From assembly GCF_015690355.1 (NCBI RefSeq), contig NZ_JADPRT010000022.1:1-64000 (forward strand): a stretch of DNA of 64,000 nucleotides, written 5' to 3'. A program made the translations under genes and the position numbers. The DNA is from Streptacidiphilus fuscans (GTDB lineage: Bacteria; Actinomycetota; Actinomycetes; Streptomycetales; Streptomycetaceae). Under the pieces are notes generated by a model. The model ran no database searches. It was not told where the DNA came from and worked only from the letters and a program-made list of their open reading frames with translations. Positions 18,914 through 25,557 of the stretch are shown in pieces; the stretch's first letter is position 1, and every line of letters begins with the position of its first letter.

Positions 18914-19794
18914 CGGCCCCGACCGTGAACCCGACCGTGTCCCTCGCGGTGTCGGCCTGGACCCAGCCGTTCTTCCACAACGCGCTGCTGGCAGGGACGT
19001 TCATCGCGCTGGCGGCCGGTCTGGTCGGCTTCTTCCTGGTGCTGCGTGCGCAGGTCTTCACCGGTGACGCGCTGAGCCATGTCGCCTTCACCGGCGCGAT
19101 GGCCGCGCTCGCCGCCGGATACGACCTGCGACTCGGCCTCTTCGTCTCCTGCGTCCTGGTCGGGCTGCTGCTCGGCGGCATCGGCCGACGCGGCAAGGCG
19201 GACGACGTGGTGATCGGCAGCGCCTTCGCCTGGATCCTCGGCCTCGGCTCGTTCTTCCTCACCCTCTACACCGCCTCGGCCAGCGGCATGGGGAACGGCG
19301 GCGCGGGCACCTCGGTGCTCTTCGGCTCCATCTTCGGCCTCGACGGCGGCCAGACGACGGTCGCGGTCGTGATCGCGCTCGTAGTGACGGCACTGGTGCT
19401 GCTGATCGCCCGCCCGCTGCTCTTCGCGACGCTGGACGAGAACGTCGCCGCCGCGCGCGGAGTCCCGGTCAAGGCGCTGGGGTTGGGCTTTCTGGCCCTG
19501 GTCGGCCTGACGGCGGGCGAGGCCACCCAGGCCGTCGGCTCGCTGCTGCTGCTCGGCCTGCTGGCCGCTCCGGCGGGCGCGGCGCTGCGGATGACCCAGC
19601 GGCCGTTCGTCGGCCTGGCGCTCGCGGGCGGCCTGGCGGTCGCGGAGATGTGGGCCGGCCTGGCCGCCGCCGCGTGGATCCCGCAGTGCCCGCCCAGCTT
19701 CGGCATCATGGCGGCGGCGACCCTCGTCTACGCCGCGACCTACCTGCCCCGCCCGGCGGGACGTGCCGGCCGGGCGGCTGCAGCAGGCGCGTAA
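18910..19794 (+). CDS. Zinc ABC transporter permease 2
   Basis: 294 residues, also ABC-3 family (LAGTFIALAAGLVGFFLVLRAQVFTGDALSHVAFTGAMAA, RPLLFATLDENVAAARGVPVKAL). It is clearly paralogous to permease 1, sharing the RPLLFA-x6-AAARGVPV motif, so the transporter is probably a permease heterodimer. It is translationally coupled by ATGA and is the last gene of the operon. There is no strong terminator before the convergent nickel permease gene 42 bp away. Confidence 0.9.
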   Translation: MTAPTVNPTVSLAVSAWTQPFFHNALLAGTFIALAAGLVGFFLVLRAQVFTGDALSHVAFTGAMAALAAGYDLRLGLFVSCVLVGLLLGGIGRRGKADDVVIGSAFAWILGLGSFFLTLYTASASGMGNGGAGTSVLFGSIFGLDGGQTTVAVVIALVVTALVLLIARPLLFATLDENVAAARGVPVKALGLGFLALVGLTAGEATQAVGSLLLLGLLAAPAGAALRMTQRPFVGLALAGGLAVAEMWAGLAAAAWIPQCPPSFGIMAAATLVYAATYLPRPAGRAGRAAAAGA

Positions 19795-19836
19795 CAGACC
19801 CGCTGGTCGGATCCAGCCAGGTCGGATCCCGTCAGG

Positions 19837-20658
19837 TCAGATCCAGCCGAGTGCGACCAGCGCGCCGATCGCCAGCAGCGTGACCGCCGTCAGCGTGTTG
19901 GCGCGCTTGTCGATCCAGGGGGCCGTGAGCAGCCGCGCCCCGAGCGCGGCGGCGACGGTCAGGCCCACGATCGTGCCGACGGTCGCCAGGGTGAAGACGA
20001 GCAGCGAGCCGATCGCCGCCGTCGCACCGAGCGCACCTGCGGCGAGGAAGACCGGAAGGATCGTCAGATCCGGCGAGGCGGCGGCCCCGAAGGGGATCAG
20101 CAGCCCGGCCAGTCCGCGCGGGCTGCGCTGCGGGTGACTGTGCTGCGGGTGGCTGTGCTCGTGTTCCGTTGTCGGTCGGTCCAGTACGGCCGTGGTCGCG
20201 ACGGCGTGGGCGTGGTGGCCGTCGTGGTCGTGGTGGTGCGTGTGCCCGTGCCCGTGGTCGTGCCCATGCCCATGCCCATGCCCATGCCCGTACCTGTGCC
20301 CGCCGTCGGCGTCGTGGCTGTGGCCGTGGCCTTTGCCCAGCAGGTCCAGGACGAGGAAGACCGCGCCCGTCACCAGCAGCACGCCGCCGACGACGAGGTC
20401 GGTGTGGCGGGCGATCGTCGTACGGAACTGGAGGCCGACGACCACCAGCACCGCGCCCAGCAGCAGCGAGACGAGCACGTGGGTCAGCGCGGCGGTCAGG
20501 GACAGTCGGACGACCCGGCCGGTGCGGTAGCGCCGGGTGCGGGAGAGGACGGCGAGCGGCAGCCAGTGGTCCGGCATGACGGCGTGGCCGAAGCCGACGC
20601 CGCCCGCCGCGAGCAGCAGCGCAGGAAGCGTGTTCACAGGACCACCGTACACACTCAT
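19837..20658 (-). CDS. Nickel/cobalt-type permease with a His-rich loop
   Basis: 273 residues, six to seven membrane helices. The first region holds GVGFGHAVMPDHWLPLAV, matching the HAxxPDH core of NicO/RcnA/UreH-like nickel and cobalt permeases. A central cytoplasmic loop (about residues 100-160) is packed with HG and HD repeats, over 25 His in all, a metal-binding store typical of Ni/Co carriers. The C-terminal half (LLIPFGAAASPDLTILPVFLAAGALG) has the second conserved Pro-Asp motif. Whether it imports or exports cannot be told. The ATG at 20658 lies inside a 24-bp palindrome; a GTG at 20637 is an alternative start. Confidence 0.82.
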   Translation of the reverse strand: MSVYGGPVNTLPALLLAAGGVGFGHAVMPDHWLPLAVLSRTRRYRTGRVVRLSLTAALTHVLVSLLLGAVLVVVGLQFRTTIARHTDLVVGGVLLVTGAVFLVLDLLGKGHGHSHDADGGHRYGHGHGHGHGHDHGHGHTHHHDHDGHHAHAVATTAVLDRPTTEHEHSHPQHSHPQRSPRGLAGLLIPFGAAASPDLTILPVFLAAGALGATAAIGSLLVFTLATVGTIVGLTVAAALGARLLTAPWIDKRANTLTAVTLLAIGALVALGWI

Positions 20659-20678
20659 CTTCGCATCCGTGAAGATGA
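20655..20678. promoter_or_regulatory. 24-bp palindrome over the start of the His-rich permease gene
   Basis: TCATCTTCGC at 20655-20664 and GTGAAGATGA at 20669-20678 are inverted repeats (9 of 10 paired) with a 4-nt centre. The palindrome covers the predicted ATG. Either it is a repressor operator, or translation starts at the GTG at 20637. Confidence 0.6.
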
Positions 20679-20703
20679 GAAGACAGATGCCCGAGGCTTC
20701 TAC

Positions 20704-20720
20704 CTGCGACAACGTCGCAA
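20704..20720 (-). promoter_or_regulatory. Candidate nickel-responsive Nur box
   Basis: The minus strand reads TTGCGA-CGTTG-TCGCAG, close to the Streptomyces Nur pattern tTGCaa-N5-ttGCAA. Its core TGCGAC-AAC-GTCGCA is a perfect 6-3-6 palindrome. It lies 46 bp upstream of a nickel-type permease start, so Ni-dependent control is plausible. Confidence 0.45.
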
Positions 20721-20734
20721 TTACCGCGCTGTCG

Positions 20735-21130
20735 CTACGGCGCGGGGTCGTACTTGTAGCCGACGCCGCGCACGGTGGCGACCATCCAGCGGTACGGATT
20801 GCCCAGCTTCCGGCGCAGCCGGGCGACGTGGACGTCGACGGTCCGGCCGTCGCCGACGTCCGGCTGGTCCCAGACGAGCTCCAGGAGCTGGCTGCGCGAG
20901 AAGACCAGCTCCGCGTTGAGGACCAGATGGGCCAGCAGGTCGAACTCACGCCGGGTCAGGTCCAGGACCTGGCCACCGGCGGAGGCCCGGCGGCGACGCC
21001 GGTCGATGTCGATCCCGGGTGGCACCGCCGCCGGGACCGGTGGCCGACGGCCCGCCGGAGGCAGGCGGGACGGCGGGATGGCGGCGGACAGCTCGCGGTG
21101 CTGGTGCGCGCGCTGGTAGGTGACCGTCAC
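20735..21130 (-). CDS. Stand-alone OmpR/PhoB-type winged-helix DNA-binding protein
   Basis: About 131 residues. The C-terminal 95 residues are a complete Trans_reg_C domain: LDLTRREFDLLAHLVLNAELVFSRSQLLELVW, then GRTVDVHVARLRRKLG and VRGVGYKYDP. No receiver domain precedes it, only about 35 basic Pro-rich residues. It therefore binds DNA without phosphorylation control or relies on a partner. The GTG at 21130 follows AAGGA at a sensible distance. It lies between the nickel permease and the M-box controlled gene, and could control either. Confidence 0.78.
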   Translation of the reverse strand: MTVTYQRAHQHRELSAAIPPSRLPPAGRRPPVPAAVPPGIDIDRRRRRASAGGQVLDLTRREFDLLAHLVLNAELVFSRSQLLELVWDQPDVGDGRTVDVHVARLRRKLGNPYRWMVATVRGVGYKYDPAP

Positions 21131-21170
21131 GGGGAAGTCCTTCCGGGCGGGGGGCGGCGGTGAGTTCGGC

Positions 21171-21632
21171 TCAGCGGCGCGCGACGGCGTTGCACGGACC
21201 GTCGGGGCCGTGGCGTTCCGCACGGGCGCAGATCGCGCGGGCGGCGGGGAGCGGCAGGTCGAGGTGGGGCGCCAGCCACTCCGCGCGGTGGCCCTGAGCG
21301 GCCAGGATGTACGCGGCGTGCACCCGCGCGTCGTAGGCGACCTCCGGGGAGGTGGTCGCGGCGAAGTCGTTCGGGTCGAGCAGGTAGACCCGCTCGACGC
21401 CGTCGTGCAGCGCCAGGCGCAGCGTCCCGCGTGCGGTCGAGGACTCGGCGGCGGTGGTCCGCAGCGCGGTCACGGTGGCCTGGGCGAGCGTCACCTCGGC
21501 GGACTCGGCCGCGGCCCTGGTGTGCTGGAGCCGGCCGAACGCGCCGCGCAGGGCGTCGTGCAGGCGACGGCCGGTCGCCTGCGTCGGGGTCGGGGTGTGC
21601 GGGGTGTGCAGGCGGAAGGACATCACGGTCAT
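21171..21632 (-). CDS. M-box controlled protein of unknown function
   Basis: 153 residues, soluble. The N-terminal 100 residues are helical (GRRLHDALRGAFGRLQHTRAAAESAEVTLAQATVTAL) with RVYLLDPNDFAATTSPE. The C-terminus is a compact motif, RVHAAYILAAQGHRAEWLAPHLDLPLPAARAI. The same motif ends the protein at 25558-26025, next to mgtC. The gene is preceded by a proline-rich short ORF and an M-box aptamer, so its expression should rise when Mg2+ is scarce. Start: ATG at 21632 behind GAAGGAG (spacing about 11), or ATG at 21623. It is not homologous to any transporter I know; it could be a regulatory partner of Mg2+ uptake. Confidence 0.75.
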   Translation of the reverse strand: MTVMSFRLHTPHTPTPTQATGRRLHDALRGAFGRLQHTRAAAESAEVTLAQATVTALRTTAAESSTARGTLRLALHDGVERVYLLDPNDFAATTSPEVAYDARVHAAYILAAQGHRAEWLAPHLDLPLPAARAICARAERHGPDGPCNAVARR

Positions 21633-21708
21633 GGCGAAGGGGCTCCTTCTGGGCAGGCGTGCGCGCGCCACAGCCGTAGGAGACGTGGCGGACGGCGCGT
21701 GCGTGCGG

Positions 21709-21807
21709 TCAGCGGTGGACGCGGGCCGGACCGGGCTGGGCTGGACGGGCTTGGGCCGTACAGCCGGGCAGGGGTCGACCCGGACTGGGACTCGGACAGT
21801 CGTCCAT
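21709..21807 (-). CDS. Proline-rich leader peptide downstream of the minus-strand M-box
   Basis: A 32-codon frame starting MDDCPSPSPGRPLPGCT, with eight prolines and a strong GGAGG site 7 nt upstream (21815-21819). It lies between the M-box and the main start at 21632, ending 76 nt before it. Pro-rich leader peptides such as mgtL and mgtP of Salmonella sense Mg2+ and proline by ribosome stalling, so this could couple translation to the riboswitch. It is predicted only from position, ribosome binding site and composition. Confidence 0.55.
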   Translation of the reverse strand: MDDCPSPSPGRPLPGCTAQARPAQPGPARVHR

Positions 21808-21909
21808 GACTTCGCCTCCCTCCGGCCGTGGTGCGTCTGGCACCGATGCGACGCGGCAAGGAGCGGACCGGCGTGAGAGACCGCGACGGCACGCGGCACA
21901 CAGCCGGAA

Positions 21910-22080
21910 CACCCCAACTCGTCAGAGCTTTGGCACTCCACGGCGTGATCCCTGGTGCGCTGACCGGGAAGCCACTTGGCCTCAACCCTTAGGTCGGGAG
22001 GAGGTGTCCTGATCCGGAGCGTCTCTCGACGGGTGGGATCAGTGGCCTGTGTCCGTGAAGACGCCTCACCGAACGAGGTG
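21910..22080 (-). ncRNA. M-box (ykoK) magnesium riboswitch, minus strand copy
   Basis: Read on the minus strand the RNA begins CACCTCGTTCGGTGAGGCG and ends with GGAGTGCCAAAGCTCTGACG and a closing GGGGTG. It matches the M-box core known from Bacillus subtilis mgtE (GUUAGGUGAGGCU, ACAGUGCUAAAGCUCUACG). The P1 helix pairs CACCTC with GGGGTG. An internal helix, ACTGATCC with GGATCAG, differs from the plus-strand copy (ACTGACCC with GGGTCAG) by a compensatory change, strong evidence for a folded RNA. It leads to the 153-aa gene at 21171-21632. Confidence 0.85.
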
Positions 22081-22292
22081 CCCTCTTCGTTTCAACGCCT
22101 CCAGCATAGATCAGTGATTCGGTGGGAAAGCAAGTCCCCGGATTCTTTGACGTGTTGTTGTCGCGACGGTTCCGGGGCTGACGTCATTTCATCTCTCCGC
22201 CCACCTGCGACCGATGCGCAACTACCGGCGCGGCCGATTGTTACGTGCCGGGTTGACTTTTCCCGGTGCGGCTCGCTTCACTTCTCCTGCGA
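22081..22292. promoter_or_regulatory. Divergent promoter region between the two M-boxes
   Basis: These 212 bases are less GC-rich than their surroundings and should hold both promoters. On the plus strand TTGACT at 22253-22258 is a good -35 with a weak TTCACT -10 at 22277-22282. On the minus strand TATGCT (22108-22103) is a possible -10, with TTGCTT 19 nt upstream. Both would start transcription just before the corresponding aptamer. No coding region is supported. Confidence 0.45.
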
Positions 22293-22464
22293 CACCTCGT
22301 TCGGTGAGGCGTCTGCACGGACACAGGCCACTGACCCGACGACGTCGAGAGACGCCCAGGGTCAGGACACCTCCTCCCGGCTTAAGGGTCGAGGCCAAGT
22401 GGCTTCCCGCTCGCTCTTCGGGCGGGACACGCCGTGCAGTGCCGAAGCTCTTACGTGAGAGGTG
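22293..22464 (+). ncRNA. M-box (ykoK) magnesium riboswitch upstream of the Nramp-type transporter
   Basis: The RNA starts CACCTCGTTCGGTGAGGCG and ends GTGCAGTGCCGAAGCTCTTA, closing with GAGGTG at 22459-22464. These are the conserved 5' and 3' blocks of the M-box aptamer, which folds when Mg2+ is abundant and then shuts off expression. It is inverted relative to the copy at 21910-22080 and highly similar to it. The downstream 47 nt hold no obvious intrinsic terminator, so control may act through Rho or through the short ORF that follows. Confidence 0.88.
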
Positions 22465-22510
22465 TCGGTGTTCCGCACGGGAGTGCGCTGACCTGGGGAG
22501 GTGGGGCCTG

Positions 22511-22570
22511 ATGAAACCTGGCAGTAGTCCGCATCCGCGCCCGACCGGTCCCACAGTCGGCAGCTCCTGA
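22511..22570 (+). CDS. Proline-rich leader peptide downstream of the plus-strand M-box
   Basis: A 19-residue frame, MKPGSSPHPRPTGPTVGSS, with five prolines, preceded by GGGGAGG (22495-22501). It lies 47 nt after the M-box and 233 nt before the transporter start. The segment that follows, 22562-22605, contains direct repeats of TTCCTGAAGTTCC. The remaining leader to 22803 shows no other gene. Its match in position and composition to the ORF behind the minus-strand M-box argues against chance. Confidence 0.55.
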   Translation: MKPGSSPHPRPTGPTVGSS

Positions 22571-22803
22571 AGTTCCTGGCAGTTCCTGAAGTTCCCGGCA
22601 CGCGGGTACGCACACGCATGGCCTGATCCGGTGATTCCGCCGGTCCGGTCACGGGCGTGAATTCGTGCTGCCCGAATTCGGCGCGCCGAATTCACCCCAC
22701 TTCACCAGAACCATTTTCCTACCGCCCGCACGACGCTCGCCCCTGTCGTTTCCACCCACGGCGTGCGTCCCTTCGGGCTGCCCGATTCCGAGGAGGAATT
22801 CCC

Positions 22804-24564
22804 ATGGCTTCCGACACCGCACGCCCCGCCGGACACCCCGAACCGCCGTCCAGAGACGCCGTCGTGGACGGCGGTTCGGCTGTGCTGGACACCGCCCATG
22901 TCGGGGACATCGTCGGTGCGCTCGGTACGATCCGCCAGGACGACACCGAGCGCCGGACGAACTGGTGGCACCGGATCCGCACGCTGCTGGCCATCATGGG
23001 GCCGGGCCTGATCGTGATGGTCGGCGACAACGACGCCGGCGGCGTCGGCACCTACGCCGGCGCGGGCCAGAACTACGGCATGAAGCTGGCCTGGACGCTG
23101 GCGCTGCTGATCCCCGTGCTCTACGTCAACCAGGAGATGGTCGTCCGTCTCGGCGCGGTCTCCGGGGTCGGTCACGCCCGGCTGATCTTCGAGCGCTTCG
23201 GCAAGTTCTGGGGCGCGTTCAGCGTCGGCGACCTGTTCGTCGTCAACGCGCTGACCATCGTGACCGAGTTCATCGGCGTCCAGCTCGCGCTGGGCTACTT
23301 CGGGATACCGAAGGACGTGGCGATCCCGCTCGGCGCGGCGCTGCTCTTCGCCGTGGTGGCGGGCGGATCGTTCCGGCGCTGGGAACGGTTCCTCTTCGCG
23401 CTCATCGCGCTGAACATCGTGATGCTGCCGATGGCGTTCATGTCCCACCCGAAGGTCGGGGAGACCGCGGCCGGCTTCATCCCGCAGTTCCCCGGCGGTC
23501 TCAACTCGACGCTGCTGCTGGTCATCGTCTCCATCGTCGGCACCACCGTGGCGCCGTGGCAGCTCTTCTTCCAGCAGTCCAACATCGTCGACAAGCGGAT
23601 CACCCCGCGCTGGATCCGCTACGAACGCGCCGACCTGTGGATCGGCATCGCGGTCGTCATCGTCGGCGCGATCGCCATCATGGGCACCGCCGCCTGGATG
23701 TTCGAGGGCACCGACCTCTTCGGCCAGTTCAGCGACGCGGGCGGCGTCGCCCAGGGTCTCAAGCAGCACGGCAGCAACGCGCTCGGCTCGCTCTTCGCCA
23801 TCGTGCTCCTCGACGCCGCGCTGGTGGGCGCCAACGCGGTCAGCCTGGCCACCACCTACACGCTCGGCGACACCTTCAAGCGTCGCCACTCGCTGCACTG
23901 GAAGATCTCCGAAGCGCCGCTGTTCTACGTCGGCTACGCCATCCTGATTGCGATCGCGGCGGCGATCACCATGTTCTCCGACGCCCACGTGCAGGGCCTG
24001 ATCACCCAGGGCGTGCAGGCGCTGGCCGGTGTGCTGCTGCCCTCGGCCACGGTCTTCCTGGTGCTGCTCTGCAACGACCGTCCGGTGCTTGGTCCGTGGG
24101 TGAACACGGTGAAGCAGAACATCGTCGCCGGCGTGATCGTGTGGACGCTGGTGCTGCTGTCGCTGTCGCTGACCGCGACGGTGTTCTTCCCCAACCTGAC
24201 CACCTCCCAGCTCGTGTGGGGTTTCGCGGTGGGCGTGGTCATCGGCGTGCTCGGCGGCGGGCTGGTCGCCCTGCGGTCCCGGAACGCCGCGCGGACGGCG
24301 GCCGCCGCCACGGTCGAGGCGGCGTTCGAGGGCGTCGAGCCGGGCGAGGTGCGGTCGCTCGACCGGGCCAAGCTCAGCTCCGCCGACCGCAAGGCGCTCC
24401 TGGAGGCCGACCGTGATGCGTGGCGCACCCCGGCCCTCTCCACGCTGTCCCGGCCGCCGTTCTCGCCGCTTCGCAAGGCGGGCCTGCTGACGCTGCGCGG
24501 CTACCTGCTGATGGCCGTGATCCTGGTGGTCGTCAAGATCGTCCAGATGGCCACCGGCCACTGA
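22804..24564 (+). CDS. NRMT-type Nramp-family magnesium transporter
   Basis: 586 residues. A 65-residue cytoplasmic N-terminus precedes eleven or so membrane helices of the Nramp fold. The metal-site motif in TM1 is GDNDAGG instead of the Mn/Fe-type DPGN. TM6 reads TVAPWQLFFQQS instead of the usual MPH. Both changes are those described for NRMT, the Nramp-related Mg2+ importers of bacteria. A long cytoplasmic segment (LRSRNAARTAAAATVEAAFEG onward) and a last helix follow. The ATG at 22804 has AGGAGGAA 5 nt upstream. An M-box controls the transcript, so uptake is switched on when internal Mg2+ falls. Confidence 0.88.
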   Translation: MASDTARPAGHPEPPSRDAVVDGGSAVLDTAHVGDIVGALGTIRQDDTERRTNWWHRIRTLLAIMGPGLIVMVGDNDAGGVGTYAGAGQNYGMKLAWTLALLIPVLYVNQEMVVRLGAVSGVGHARLIFERFGKFWGAFSVGDLFVVNALTIVTEFIGVQLALGYFGIPKDVAIPLGAALLFAVVAGGSFRRWERFLFALIALNIVMLPMAFMSHPKVGETAAGFIPQFPGGLNSTLLLVIVSIVGTTVAPWQLFFQQSNIVDKRITPRWIRYERADLWIGIAVVIVGAIAIMGTAAWMFEGTDLFGQFSDAGGVAQGLKQHGSNALGSLFAIVLLDAALVGANAVSLATTYTLGDTFKRRHSLHWKISEAPLFYVGYAILIAIAAAITMFSDAHVQGLITQGVQALAGVLLPSATVFLVLLCNDRPVLGPWVNTVKQNIVAGVIVWTLVLLSLSLTATVFFPNLTTSQLVWGFAVGVVIGVLGGGLVALRSRNAARTAAAATVEAAFEGVEPGEVRSLDRAKLSSADRKALLEADRDAWRTPALSTLSRPPFSPLRKAGLLTLRGYLLMAVILVVVKIVQMATGH

Positions 24565-24683
24565 CGGCCCGTCATCAGTCGCTGACGGCCGCTCAGGCAG
24601 TAGGAGACGTCCCGCCGACGTGCCGACGCCTGGAGTTCCCCCGCAGGACGGCTCCGACCACGCATACTCGGCCCGACCCCCCA

Positions 24684-24739
24684 TGCGCACCACCGAACGC
24701 GCACCACCGAACGCGCACCACCGAACACGAACCACCGAA
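24684..24739 (+). repeat. Four 14-bp tandem repeats before the mgtC-like gene
   Basis: Units at 24684, 24698, 24712 and 24726: CGCGCACCACCGAA twice exactly and twice with small changes. The last unit runs directly into the GGAG ribosome site of the MgtC-family gene. The repeats may set leader length or structure and are a likely site of slippage. The gap 24565-24683 shows no other clear signal. Confidence 0.8.
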
Positions 24740-24751
24740 GGAGTCCGGGCT

Positions 24752-25477
24752 GTGCAGTCCCTGACCACCGCCGAATTCCTGATCCGTCTCGGCACCGGCG
24801 TCGGCTGCGGCGCGCTGATCGGCATCGAGCGACAGTGGCGCGCCCGGATGGCCGGTCTGCGCACCAACGCGCTGGTCGCCACCGGCGCGACGCTCTTCGT
24901 CCTCTACAGCGTCGCGGCCGGGGACACCAGCAGTCCCACCCGCGTCGCGTCCTACGTCGTCTCCGGCATCGGCTTCCTCGGCGGTGGGGTGATCCTGCGC
25001 GACCGGGGCGGCGTGAGAGGGCTCAACACGGCCGCCACGCTGTGGTGTTCGGCGGCGGTCGGGGTGCTGGCGGCCTCCGGGCGGTTGCAGTTGGCGTTCC
25101 TGGGGACGCTCGCGGTGCTCGCCGTGCATCTCGTGCTGCGCCCGGCCGGGCGGATGCTGGACCGGGCGCCCGCGGCCGGGTCGGACCCGGACAGCAGCAG
25201 CCGTGTGATCGTCCATCTGCGGTGCAGCCGCCGCAACGAAACCCATATCCGCGCGCTGCTGCTCCAGGCGCTGACCGCCGCGGGCCTCACCCCAGCAGGC
25301 TTGCGCGCGACCCGGGAGGGGGAGGACATCGCCAGCCTGCGCGCGACCGTGACGGTCGAGGGCGAGGCCGGCAAGGCGTTGGAACCGGTGGTCACCCGGC
25401 TCTCCCTCGAACCGGGCGTGCTGGACCTGCACTGGCACATGGAGGAGGAGCCGCACAGCGACGGGGCCATCGCCTGA
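24752..25477 (+). CDS. MgtC/SapB-family membrane protein
   Basis: 241 residues. The N-terminal half has four to five helices with family motifs: LGTGVGCGALIGIERQWRARMAGLRTNALVATGATLF, YVVSGIGFLGGGVILRDRGGVRGLNTAATLWCSAAVGVLAASG. The C-terminal half is an ACT-like soluble domain (RNETHIRALLLQALTAAGLTPAGL). MgtC proteins are tied to growth at low Mg2+ and to control of the F-type ATP synthase. The start is GTG at 24752 with GAAGGAG 8 nt upstream. The location directly after an M-box controlled Mg2+ transporter supports the same physiology, but no M-box precedes this gene. Confidence 0.88.
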   Translation: MQSLTTAEFLIRLGTGVGCGALIGIERQWRARMAGLRTNALVATGATLFVLYSVAAGDTSSPTRVASYVVSGIGFLGGGVILRDRGGVRGLNTAATLWCSAAVGVLAASGRLQLAFLGTLAVLAVHLVLRPAGRMLDRAPAAGSDPDSSSRVIVHLRCSRRNETHIRALLLQALTAAGLTPAGLRATREGEDIASLRATVTVEGEAGKALEPVVTRLSLEPGVLDLHWHMEEEPHSDGAIA

Positions 25478-25557
25478 CTGTTGCCTGGCCGTCTGACGGA
25501 TCATCAGTTTGTCGGTGGAGAAGAGAAGACGGAGAAGCCGAGGAGAGGAGTGCGTCG

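Noticed and set aside
20659-20949. N-terminal extension of the His-rich permease
   Set aside because: This part is the antisense-frame shadow of the winged-helix gene (Ser/Trp/Arg-rich) and crosses two palindromic sites.
21900-22480. The long inverted repeat as ends of a transposon or MITE
   Set aside because: Each arm is a complete outward-facing M-box aptamer. There is no target duplication or transposase, and the centre holds promoter-like sequence.
21976-22695. Reading frames crossing the inverted repeats, sharing REATWP-x-PL-x-REEVS and GGGVL peptides on both strands
   Set aside because: The shared peptides come from the duplicated M-box RNA. The conserved bases follow the riboswitch consensus and show compensatory pairing, not codon conservation.
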